Below, in pieces: positions 1-8,151 of a stretch of 64,000 bases of DNA. The stretch's first letter is position 1; each line of letters begins with the position of its first letter. A model generated the notes under the pieces. That model ran no database searches. It was not told where the DNA came from and saw only the letters and a program-made list of their open reading frames with translations. Source of the stretch: Nitrospira sp. Lineage in GTDB: Bacteria > Nitrospirota > Nitrospiria > Nitrospirales > Nitrospiraceae. The position numbers and the translations under genes were made by a program. The stretch covers positions 2,331,501 to 2,395,500 of the forward strand of contig CP060501.1 in NCBI GenBank assembly GCA_024760545.1. The letters run 5' to 3'.

Positions 1-245
1 CGATCGTATGAACTTTCGAGAACAAATGCATCCACAGTCTGCGTGCCATTTGCCCGCGCCTTACTGGTGACTCGCCAATAGAGGTTCTCTGGATCAAGCA
101 TCCCTTTTGATTTTTCCAGGATGACGTTAGGACAAAGCTTCGTCCCTTTGGCCACCTTGACATACTCGCCTTTATCCACGATTTGAGCGAAGCCTGACAG
201 GGGCAATCCAATAATGATGGTAAGAACCAGCAGCCACCCGAACAT
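1..245 (-). CDS. Secreted protein, N-terminal part only
   Basis: The frame opens with an ATG at 245 and runs off the left edge, so only about 81 residues are visible. Residues 1-20 form a typical signal peptide: a short start, the hydrophobic run LLVLTIIIGLPL, then an SGFA cleavage-type site. The mature part begins QIVDKGEYVKVAKGTKLCPN. I do not recognise the family. Export to the periplasm or envelope is inferred from the signal peptide. It is too short for a functional call. Confidence 0.6.
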   Translation of the reverse strand, partial: MFGWLLVLTIIIGLPLSGFAQIVDKGEYVKVAKGTKLCPNVILEKSKGMLDPENLYWRVTSKARANGTQTVDAFVLESSYD

Positions 246-299
246 GCGATCTTCCTTCGTGAAAGCGTATGAAGACATCTGTGGGCGATCCAGACAGAC

Positions 300-512
300 T
301 TAAACAGAACCGGCTAATGCACGCGCTTCAGATGTTCGGTCATTCGAAGATTTTCGGTCAAGAATCGCCAACAGGACTTTCTTGTTCTTTTGCAAGTCTT
401 GCCGCATGGTCTGGTTGTCCGTGTGACCAACCTCGGTACCGAGGTCCGAGATGGCACTTGTGACCGCCCCCAACAATACCTCCTGCTCCTCAGGTGTCAG
501 CGTCAGCTGCAT
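300..512 (-). CDS. Small conserved-looking hypothetical protein
   Basis: A 70-residue soluble protein starting MQLTLTPEEQEVLLGAVTSA. The start at 512 is preferred over an in-frame ATG at 536 because AGGAGG lies about 5 nt upstream of it. The protein is predicted all-helical, with a Thr-Pro-Glu-Glu N-cap and a basic C-terminal half. No catalytic motif is visible. It lies between a secreted protein and a BCAM0308-type gene on the same strand. Function unknown. Confidence 0.6.
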   Translation of the reverse strand: MQLTLTPEEQEVLLGAVTSAISDLGTEVGHTDNQTMRQDLQKNKKVLLAILDRKSSNDRTSEARALAGSV

Positions 513-627
513 AGTATCCTCCTGCATGAGCCCCACTCCTTATGCACACATAGACTGAAAAGGAGCCCAGGCAGAGCCTCCTCTGCCTCAGTCGATCGGC
601 AGAGAGGTGTGGTTCTTACCTATCCAC

Positions 628-1125
628 TTAGCTCTCCCAGTTCGCCCGAAGCAGATCTTCCTTCTCTTCATACCGACAGGTGAATATGCCATGATGCGCG
701 TGATGCAGAGCCTCGCCGATGCGCCGTGCGAGATGGGGGTCGGTCGTGGTGATGACCATCCCACCCGGGGCTTCGGCCTGGTCCTCGATCTTGATAATTC
801 GCGCCAGTGGATGTTCGGCTTTGATGCGGGCCTCTTCATTGCGGGCAAGCCCAAGCACTTCGTCTCGATGCTTGGCGACAAACTCGCCGGTGAGCAGGAG
901 CACCCCGCTCGGCACGCCATCCCCTATCCGTGCACACGCAGGACACATCACCTCGTGACTGTCCGAGGGGACAGGATCCCAGGTCCACCGGCCTTTGTGA
1001 TACACCGCTTTGCATTCAGGGCAGACCGACGGCTCCCGGAGTTTGCCCTTCGCCTTGTACTGGTCATGCTTCAAAGGGTGAACCGACCGATCTTTCATAT
1101 CTCGAGGGAGATGTGACGGCAACAT
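628..1125 (-). CDS. BCAM0308-family zinc-ribbon protein
   Basis: A 165-residue protein. The start at 1125 is chosen because AAAGGAGC sits just upstream; an earlier in-frame start at 1164 lacks such a site. Two Cys pairs (CPECKAVYHKGRW, then CPACARIGDG) predict one zinc ribbon near residues 35-75. The rest is an alpha/beta region with repeated His and Glu. The CPEC-AVY-KGRW-W signature is what I associate with the uncharacterised BCAM0308 family. Its role is unknown; binding to RNA or the ribosome is only suggested by the zinc ribbon. Confidence 0.65.
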   Translation of the reverse strand: MLPSHLPRDMKDRSVHPLKHDQYKAKGKLREPSVCPECKAVYHKGRWTWDPVPSDSHEVMCPACARIGDGVPSGVLLLTGEFVAKHRDEVLGLARNEEARIKAEHPLARIIKIEDQAEAPGGMVITTTDPHLARRIGEALHHAHHGIFTCRYEEKEDLLRANWES

Positions 1126-1781
1126 AACAGCTCCTTTATTCGCTTCGTGTATGGATCGCCTCATACTTCGGACATGCTACCAAGCCCCAGGGGGTCGGTC
1201 GTAACACGAAGGTGACTGATACCGAACTACTTCAATCCCACACTAGGAGTGCATGTCTAGTGCCACAGGCGGAGGTCAATTTTGTATTACCCGCGCTAAG
1301 GCTAAGCGAGGGAAACGGCAACGATCCTTCGCAAGTAGAGACGCTAATCCATAGCTGCTAAGCCAGTCCGCACAGGCGAGGTACGTCGCGCCGCCAACTT
1401 CGCCATTGAGAGCAGCGTGAACCGTGCGGCTACGATTCCTACAGCCATTATAATCAGCAAATGGGACGTGCTATCGGATGGTGCCCGCGGAGCGCCACAA
1501 TTCAATATCGGTTGCACTGGCTGGTGCATTGGCACTAGTGGGGCGATTATTATCGTTGAGATGCCAACCACAGACTGTCGACTATTATGCCGTGCATCTG
1601 GCCGTTGAGCTCAATGAGCATTTTATGCATGGCCCACGGTTGTGGCGGCAGGTGGGGTGAACTGTTGCAGCACACGAAGACATAACTCCGCCGCCAGTTT
1701 ACGCGTAGACGTCAGTGCCCTCGTTGGACCCAATTTAGGAGGTAACACCCCCTGGTTCCAATTTATCCTTCTCGATACCGC
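1126..1781. other. Intergenic, no supported gene
   Basis: About 650 bases without a convincing gene. Both strands have frames of 60-75 codons around 1344-1660, but none has a ribosome binding site or a recognisable protein, and they overlap one another. The composition looks like decayed coding sequence, but I cannot name a parent gene. Confidence 0.4.
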
Positions 1782-2237
1782 TTAATCTTCTCCTGACGTG
1801 CCGAGGCCAACCCACGCTCGCAAAAGATCGTGTCGTGTCACAGAATACGCAACCCTCCCATCCTTCATCACAGGAAGATTCAGCAAGCGCTTCTCCTCCA
1901 TCGTTTTCACCGCTTCTTCGATCGTGGTCTGGGCCGTGACGGCGATTCGATCGTGAACCATGATGTCTTCTGCGGTCAGCTTCGAAAGATCCTTGCCGGC
2001 CTCCAACGCCCGGAGGACATCGAATTCGCTGATGAATCCAATGAACTCGTTTTGATCATCGACCACCGGCGCGCCGGGAGTATGAGTGGACAGTAATTCC
2101 AGAGCCACGAGCATCCCATTTTGGCCGGCGTGTAAGATCAGAGTATTCGTCCCCCTTATCTGCCCAACCTTGCGTAATCCTCCGGCCGGCACTCCTGGTA
2201 GTTCCCACCTTGTCATCTTGTGCTCTTCCTTCCGCAT
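1782..2237 (-). CDS. CBS-domain protein
   Basis: A 151-residue stand-alone protein with a tandem CBS pair (Bateman module). The first unit holds TPGAPVVDDQNEFIGFISEF near residues 52-75. The second holds the IMVHDRIAVTAQTTIEEAV and LNLPVMKDGRVAYSVTRHDL segments near residues 90-140. Such modules bind adenine nucleotides and act as energy sensors. AAAGGAG precedes the ATG at 2237. There is no attached effector domain and no partner gene next to it, so the target is unknown. The family assignment is firm. Confidence 0.85.
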   Translation of the reverse strand: MRKEEHKMTRWELPGVPAGGLRKVGQIRGTNTLILHAGQNGMLVALELLSTHTPGAPVVDDQNEFIGFISEFDVLRALEAGKDLSKLTAEDIMVHDRIAVTAQTTIEEAVKTMEEKRLLNLPVMKDGRVAYSVTRHDLLRAWVGLGTSGED

Positions 2238-2828
2238 GTGACTCTCCTTTCAGTTTCACCTTGCTTGATGGTGTGTGGCTGTGAGGACGGCAGCTGGCCC
2301 GCGCGGGGCATGTTAGCTACGCATAAAGCGAAGAGCATGCCATGGAGATCTAACGAGAATTCTGGTATTGAGAGGACAGAGTGCCGCGAGATTTGAGGTG
2401 AAACTCCTCACGCGGAAGGGCACCGAATGAGGCATTTTGCAACAAAAGGCTGTTCCCATGCGGATCAGTGCACTGACCAGTATTTCGCGAACATCTGTTA
2501 AGACTTACCATTCTCACCGAAATGTAACATCACATGCAGCTCCGGAAAATGACCAGCCGCGTCACTGACACCTACCGAAGGCTATTATCATCGTCCCCAC
2601 GGTGGTGTGTTTGTTCTCGCCTATACGCGTGTGAAAATCGGGAAAGGAGCATGGAAATTTCCAGACTCCCCACTGCTCTGGTCAATAGACTCTCGCCATT
2701 GACGAGCCTTGGTTTTCGATGAAGGGTAATTCGAAGTCGGATTGTGCCGTACCCCTTTTGAATGCTAGATTTTAAAAGGGGGTAGGACAGAAAGTGGGCC
2801 ATATGGCGAGGGGTAATGTGAAGAGTAT
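2238..2828. other. Intergenic region with an inverted repeat
   Basis: About 590 bases between divergently transcribed genes. No supported gene is present. An imperfect inverted repeat lies at 2752-2781 (CCCCTTTT, 14-nt loop, AAAAGGGG), shortly before the following plus-strand gene, and could be a structured leader or operator. The overlapping frames on the two strands look random. Confidence 0.4.
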
Positions 2829-3509
2829 GTGAAGGACATTTCACAGGCGCAGGGAATGCGTCCTTCTACGCGTCAATCTCGATCTGCGATCCACTTCAGA
2901 TTGGGAGTATGGTACGCGCTTCTGTACCTAGCGGCGAGTGCGGTCTTTCCTCCCCACGTCCTGGCCGGAGTATTGGACCAACTTGTTGACTTGACCGACA
3001 AAGCGGCTCAGGTCGTGGTCACTCTCAAAGGCCGCGACAACTTCAATAGCGAGTATCTGTACGATGTGAGTGTGAAGAACTTGTCGTCCGATTCTTTGGT
3101 GGGAGGGTCGCTCATCATTGTTCTTGACAAGATCACCAATATCGGTGGCGACGAATGGTCGGCGGGCACGAGCGAATCAAACCTGACACGCATGGAGATC
3201 CTGGGGCAAGATGGCGAGACAGCCGACGGTAAGCCTTACTTTCTGATCCCTCGCGGATCCGGTCCAGATCTGCCACCCTACACTGAAAGTAGTCCTGCTA
3301 CCGTGCGCATTCGCAATAAAGACTATCTCATCGTGTTCACTCCGTTTTTTCGTGTGTATGGACTGAAACGGCCGCCCGTTTCGTCGAAACCGAAGGAGCC
3401 GGTGCCGGCATTGCCTTCAGCTATGACCCCCACCGATAAGCTTATTCAACTACTCATCCGGAAAGGCCTGCTCTCTGAAGAAGAAGGACGTACGCTTTAT
3501 CCACAATGA
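2829..3509 (+). CDS. Secreted hypothetical protein
   Basis: A 226-residue protein from a GTG at 2829; an ATG at 2856 is an equally possible start. A basic region and the hydrophobic run WYALLYLAASAVFPPHVLAG form a signal peptide ending near residue 46. The mature part looks beta-rich (VVVTLKGRDNFNSEYLYDV, then SDSLVGGSLIIVLDKITNIG), like a small beta-sandwich. A Pro-rich linker follows, then a helical tail (TDKLIQLLIRKGLLSEEEG). That tail resembles short oligomerisation segments of outer-membrane proteins. Function unknown. Confidence 0.65.
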   Translation: MKDISQAQGMRPSTRQSRSAIHFRLGVWYALLYLAASAVFPPHVLAGVLDQLVDLTDKAAQVVVTLKGRDNFNSEYLYDVSVKNLSSDSLVGGSLIIVLDKITNIGGDEWSAGTSESNLTRMEILGQDGETADGKPYFLIPRGSGPDLPPYTESSPATVRIRNKDYLIVFTPFFRVYGLKRPPVSSKPKEPVPALPSAMTPTDKLIQLLIRKGLLSEEEGRTLYPQ

Positions 3510-3715
3510 CCCATCCCGGAGGAATGGAATTCATGGAGACAGTTGGTATGATCGGTTCCCACAGCATTGCTCAGAGTCGACAGACCGCTATATCATAGTG
3601 GGTAGCCACCTATTGACGAGAATCCAGAGAACAACCAAGATGATGCAATGGTTTCGAGCATAGAGCAAATCCGGCAGGCATTGGAATTGAGGCTGTTGTC
3701 TACAACCACGACGGG

Positions 3716-4056
3716 TCAGTCTAGGCGTCCGATGAGAGCTGGATGCTCGCAGAGATTGGCAAAGAGCATTTCAAGCTTGGCCACGCGCCGGTTCTTACGA
3801 CCGGCCAACACTCTCGCGGTGGCACCCAATGCAATGGGTCCGTCCCTCCGAAAGACGCGAGTGACGTAGCCACACATCGCCGTACGGTCATGGTTGGCTC
3901 AAGCCAAGCCTCACATGGAAGGTCTCGGAAACACTCGCCGTAATTATTTATTTCATTGACACTCTGCAGTTCCCGATACATCCTGTCCAACAACGCACTC
4001 TTGCCACCAGTGAGCGGCACATCCTCAACCCGATTTCCTCGAACCAGTGAATCCAT
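3716..4056 (-). pseudogene. Decayed region with PEP synthase N-terminal scrap
   Basis: The frame from 4056 begins MDSLVRGNRVEDVPLTGG and continues KSALLDRMYREL. This matches the N-terminus of the intact PEP synthase in this window (IEDIPLVGGKNASLGEMYRE) over about 25 residues, then loses all resemblance. In another minus frame, from roughly 3885 to a stop at 3716, a separate protein-like piece reads GPIALGATARVLAGRKNRRV and ends HPALIGRLD. I cannot name it. The stretch is best read as remnants of two genes joined by deletion. Confidence 0.55.
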
Positions 4057-4084
4057 GGCCTGCCTGTCGTCCCGACGACCACGA

Positions 4085-5884
4085 TCATCCTGCTTCGTCC
4101 CTCATGTGCGACCGGTCAGGCTGCAAGGGCTCCACAGGCTCATCCGGAAGACGGTACGCATTGTAGACATATTGGCTCATCATCCGATGCGTGTTGAAGA
4201 AGCCGCCGTTCAGTGCGATCGTGTGCCGCATGATGCCCACGAATCGCGAACGATCCTCATAGAAGCAGGGTGCCACCTTTTTCGCCAGCTTGTCATAGAG
4301 CGCGTCGGCATGGCAGGCATCCATCCCCGAGGCTGGGATCAGGCAGGCGTCGACGCCCTCGCCGATCGACCAGCCCGTGACATCTTCAACATGTCCCTCG
4401 ATCCACCAGCCGTCGAGCACGCTGAGGCTGGGTACGCCATTGATCGCCGCCTTCATGCCGCTCGTCCCAGAGGCTTCCAGCGGTGGGATTGGCGTGTTCA
4501 GCCACACGTCCACCCCGGCGCAGACCTGCCTGGCCAAAGCCATGTCGTAGTTGGCCAGGTATGCGACAGGGATCACGCCCTTGAGAGCTTCGCGCATAGT
4601 GTGGATCTGCCGAATCACTTCTTTGCCGTCATGGTCTCTCGGATGGGCCTTCCCGGCGAATACAATCTGCAGGCGGCCCACCTGCGCGACGACCCGCCTC
4701 AGCCGGTCCAGATCGCGAAACATCAACGTCCAGCGCTTGTAGCCGGTCGCTCGCCGGGCAAAGCCGAGGGTTAGCACATCGTGATCGAAGCCTGCGTTAG
4801 TCCCACGGTTAACGGCATCCACCAAGGCGCGCTTGGCGTCCATATGCGCCTCCCAGATTTCCGCCTCGGGAATACTCACTGCGTAGCGCAGCGACAACTG
4901 ATCGCGGCGCCAGTCCGGAAGAAGCCGGTCGTAGAGCGCTTGAAACGACGGCGCGGCCCAGGTCACCGCATGCACGCCGTTCGTGATAGAGCGGATCGGA
5001 TATCCGGGGAACAGAGTCCGCGATACCTCCCCATGTTTCATGGCCACGCCGTTGATGAACCGGGAACAGCGCAGTGCCACATCGGTCAGGTTGACATTCT
5101 GGTCCTGCCCACAGGCCTTGAGCCAACCAACCCGGCGCTCGCCGACGACGTGTCGGACCAAATCGAGTGAAAACTGGTCATGCCCGGCCGGCACCGGCGT
5201 GTGGGTAGTGAAAACACAGCGGGCGGCGACGGTTTCAATCGCTTCAGGCGACGGGGCGATACTTTCTCCGCGCTGCGCGAGCTGCTCCTCCAGCAACGCG
5301 AGGATCAAGAGGGCCGCGTGCCCTTCGTTCAGATGGAACCGTGTAATCACCTGGTACCCCAGAGCCCGCAGCATTCGGATGCCGCCGAGACCCAAAACCG
5401 CTTCCTGTCGAAGGCGGTACGAGTCATCCCCCCCGTACAGGTGATCCGTCAAGGTTCGGTCCTCGGGGGCGTTCTCCTTCAGATTGCTGTCGAGGAGATA
5501 TACGGGTACGATATGTCCCGCAACCCCCTTGAACTGATACCGCCAGGTGCGGATTTGTACGGGCCGGTCCTCGAGGGTAACTGTCACGTGAGGCTCCATT
5601 GGTTCGAGAAAATCATCCACGGACCATGAGACCGGCTCCTCGGATTGGCGACCGAGGGAGTCCACCCGTTGATAGAAGTAGCCGCGTCGATGCAATAACG
5701 TGACACCCACCATGGGAATGCCGAGATCAGCTGCCGCCCGGAGCGTATCCCCGGCTAGGACCCCAAGTCCTCCTGAATAAGTAGGAATCGAAGACTCGAG
5801 GGCAATCTCCATCGAGAAATAGGCCACCAGAAGCATCCTGTCCATACGCGAGTCTCTCATCGAAATTTCCGGTTGCTTAACCAT
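4085..5884 (-). CDS. glgP: Alpha-glucan phosphorylase, short form
   Basis: A 599-residue cytosolic enzyme that would release glucose 1-phosphate from glycogen or maltodextrin, using pyridoxal phosphate. The N-terminal AYFSMEIALESSIPTYSGGL and the C-terminal block SGTSGMKAAINGVPSLSVLD are hallmarks of the short alpha-glucan phosphorylase family (TIGR02094 type). The Lys in GMKAA is the expected cofactor-binding residue. Length fits the short form rather than the 800-residue GlgP. GGGAAGGG lies upstream of the ATG. Together with the PEP synthase nearby it points to storage-glucan and gluconeogenic metabolism. Confidence 0.93.
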   Translation of the reverse strand: MVKQPEISMRDSRMDRMLLVAYFSMEIALESSIPTYSGGLGVLAGDTLRAAADLGIPMVGVTLLHRRGYFYQRVDSLGRQSEEPVSWSVDDFLEPMEPHVTVTLEDRPVQIRTWRYQFKGVAGHIVPVYLLDSNLKENAPEDRTLTDHLYGGDDSYRLRQEAVLGLGGIRMLRALGYQVITRFHLNEGHAALLILALLEEQLAQRGESIAPSPEAIETVAARCVFTTHTPVPAGHDQFSLDLVRHVVGERRVGWLKACGQDQNVNLTDVALRCSRFINGVAMKHGEVSRTLFPGYPIRSITNGVHAVTWAAPSFQALYDRLLPDWRRDQLSLRYAVSIPEAEIWEAHMDAKRALVDAVNRGTNAGFDHDVLTLGFARRATGYKRWTLMFRDLDRLRRVVAQVGRLQIVFAGKAHPRDHDGKEVIRQIHTMREALKGVIPVAYLANYDMALARQVCAGVDVWLNTPIPPLEASGTSGMKAAINGVPSLSVLDGWWIEGHVEDVTGWSIGEGVDACLIPASGMDACHADALYDKLAKKVAPCFYEDRSRFVGIMRHTIALNGGFFNTHRMMSQYVYNAYRLPDEPVEPLQPDRSHMRDEAG

Positions 5885-6718
5885 TTATCGCCCTTCCCGA
5901 TGTCACCTTCCCGGATTCAGCCTCTCCTTGTGGTCCGTCCAGATCTGTGCATCACAAGCGACCGCCATCAGGACTAAAAATACCATGAGTTGGGACACGA
6001 TCTCATGCAAGTCAAGCCAAGGAATGGTGCAAAAGTTGGCTAAAACCCGACTATATTATTTCCAATTTCTCTAACTTGCCCAACGCTGTCCGGTTCTTCG
6101 AGGATCAGTGATTCATAGTGCACTGATCTGGCGAGTTTGGGTATGCCATGAGCAGCGCTTAACCCGTCGTATCTTGGATCAACTTACCTAAACTGTCGGG
6201 CAAAATGTCATTCACTAATGTAAGAAGAGACGGGCAAGAATCGTGGCCATGAGAGGCGAGCCCAACTCTTTGATACTGACCTTCCGCCATTGACGAAACG
6301 GCCGGCATTGAAGGGTGAGCTCCTGTGAGGAGATCCGCTACAAAGATCAACTCCATGATGTCGCCAAAGGGCACAGGCATCCCCAGGCCCGAGAGTTCTG
6401 GGCCATTCTTTTTTAGATTCGACACTCCAACAGCCAGCCGATGTCGGCGAGTTTGTTCTGCAAACACTCACCAACCCTCATTCAAAGAAAAGTGAAAACG
6501 CTCCGGCACTCCAATTGCTCCTTCAAGCCGCGGCGAAGGATTTTTCCCTTAACTGAGGAGGTAGCGGTCGGAATCGAGTTACTTACTCTCACCACGACGG
6601 GATGGTACGCAGCGATGCGTTGATCCATCTTTTCTGCGCGGAAACATTAGGCATCTCATCAGGCAAACCGTGCGCGTTCATCAAGAAAGTGCCGTGACGA
6701 CTGAGAGAGGAAGGTGCC
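5885..6718. other. Long intergenic region, no supported gene
   Basis: About 830 bases. A perfect 8-bp inverted repeat with a 10-nt loop (GATCAGTG / CACTGATC) lies at 6103-6128. Overlapping minus-strand frames around 6159-6474 have no ribosome binding site and no recognisable motif. I read the region as non-coding or decayed. Confidence 0.4.
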
Positions 6719-6959
6719 ATGACGGTTTCACGCGTATGTGGAAGAAGCAGCCGGAAAGCTGGGGGTGGCTGCGCGGCAGATCGCGCTGGCGCATGAAGGC
6801 CCCGACACATGTGAGAACCAGAACGCCTGTCTGGAAGCGGTCACGGCCTACTGCGAGGCCCTTGCCGACATCCATACCTTTAATAACAAGTCCATTCACG
6901 AGAAACTACACGAGTTGGCGGGACGGATAGGTTTGAGAAAGCTTCCGTCCTCGTCCTAG
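6719..6959 (+). pseudogene. Small gene broken by a frameshift
   Basis: GAGGAAGG precedes an ATG at 6719, but that frame stops after 25 codons. One base further on in phase, from about 6735, an open frame continues YVEEAAGKLGVAARQIALAH and later LEAVTAYCEALADIHTFNNK, ending at 6959 after a helical, protein-like sequence. The likely ancestral product is an 80-residue helical protein. The family is unknown. A sequencing error in the run near 6734 would also explain it. Confidence 0.45.
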
Positions 6960-6986
6960 ACATACGAGACGATGTTATGCACTAAC

Positions 6987-7409
6987 ATGAGGCCGTTGCG
7001 TCTTGCAGTCATCGGAGTCGGGAGGGTCGGACAGCCCTCCGCGGGTCTCATCGCTCTGAGCCATGACCTCACGCTTGGGGCATTCGTTCGTCGTCCAGTC
7101 TGTGGAGCGGAAGGACTGCGCGACCACCTCCGGCGCATTCCGCTGGTGAACCATGTGGGTCAGGACCTGGAAAGCCTCCCTTCAGTCGAACAAGAAGGAC
7201 GGGGTGTCGTCCTCGACCGGCGAGTTTTTTCACAACGGTTCGGTCGCCAGCACTTCGTGTTGGAGAGGCGTTTCGATGAAGCAGCGGTGCTCCCCGAAGT
7301 CATGCTCGCGGCGGCCCGTGCTCCGGCAGACGTTGACCCCGGCGCCTATTCTCTTGTGGACCTTCCCCTCAGTCCCGTGTGGAGCGAACGGACCGACAAG
7401 GAAGAGTGA
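6987..7409 (+). pseudogene. Diaminopimelate dehydrogenase-like gene with internal deletion
   Basis: The N-terminus, MRPLRLAVIGVGRVGQPSAG, is a Rossmann NAD(P)-binding fold with a GxGxxG-type turn. The C-terminal half (LERRFDEAAVLPEVMLAAAR, then GAYSLVDLPLSP) resembles the end of meso-diaminopimelate D-dehydrogenase-like proteins. Those proteins are normally around 300 residues; this frame has only about 140, so the substrate domain is mostly missing. The reading frame stays open across the join. An in-frame deletion derivative without activity is the simplest reading. Confidence 0.5.
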
Positions 7410-7431
7410 GAATGGCTCTAATGGCGATGCG

Positions 7432-7926
7432 ATGACGGCATTGCTCACAGAAAAGCGGAAGGCAGAACTTCCAGTGGTCTGGGCGGCCTTTCCCTCATGG
7501 GCACAGTTCAGTTGGCTCTACCTCTTGAGCGCCCTATCCGCTTTACGTGGCACGCTGTTTCATAGATTCGGCGTGAGCGGGTGGGATATGTGGGTAGTAG
7601 GAGCAGGGAGCCTGCTTGCCTGCGCCGCTATCCTGCGGCACTGGCCACACTACGAACTCACGAGGGATCAAATCATGATGCGCAACGGCTATACGAGACA
7701 CGAGATTCAATCTATTCTCTTAACCGAGGTGGGAAACATAGAGGTACGACAAGACGTGATGGATGATTTCTTTGGGATCGGCACGGTGCTCGTTCAAGCT
7801 CGAAGCAGCGACCGAGTGCTGTCTCTGCGAGGCGTGAGCGATCCAGAACAGGTCAGGATCCGCATCGAAGCCGAAGCTTGGAAGCATCATCAAGCTGCAA
7901 CGAATTCACAGCCAGTGAGTGCGTGA
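7432..7926 (+). CDS. Small membrane protein with PH-like domain
   Basis: A 164-residue protein from the ATG at 7432. Two hydrophobic segments lie near residues 20-65 (SWLYLLSALSALRG and WVVGAGSLLACAAILRHW). A cytosolic beta-rich part follows (YELTRDQIMMRNGYTRHEIQ, then IEVRQDVMDDFFGIGTVLVQ). That layout is typical of bacterial PH (bPH2/YdbT-type) membrane proteins. The specific role is unknown. It lies downstream of the deleted dehydrogenase and upstream of clpB. Confidence 0.6.
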   Translation: MTALLTEKRKAELPVVWAAFPSWAQFSWLYLLSALSALRGTLFHRFGVSGWDMWVVGAGSLLACAAILRHWPHYELTRDQIMMRNGYTRHEIQSILLTEVGNIEVRQDVMDDFFGIGTVLVQARSSDRVLSLRGVSDPEQVRIRIEAEAWKHHQAATNSQPVSA

Positions 7927-8151
7927 TCGAGATAGGCGGTCACGGAATGATTATTGTCCGTCATCAGCCATGATCGAGTGACAGACATAGGAGAGGCGCA
8001 GGATGTGCTGTGAGGTCCTCTAAAGCAACGTTCAACTCCCTGTCGGTCTGGGACGACGGAGCCTTTCCCTTGCGCTCGATGATTGGCTGGAAGCGGAAGA
8101 GATCTTTTCGGACACTCGCATCTAGAAAGAGCGCAACGTTGGGAGGGACGT

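Noticed and set aside
1344-1660. Frames of 60-75 codons on both strands
   Set aside because: Mutually overlapping with no start signals; at most a decayed gene.
6159-6474. Overlapping minus-strand frames of 88-102 codons
   Set aside because: Two frames cover the same DNA, neither has a ribosome binding site, and neither resembles a protein I know.
8100-8150. Heat-shock promoter or CIRCE element before clpB
   Set aside because: I looked for CTTGAAA / CCCCAT and for the TTAGCACTC repeat and found no acceptable match.
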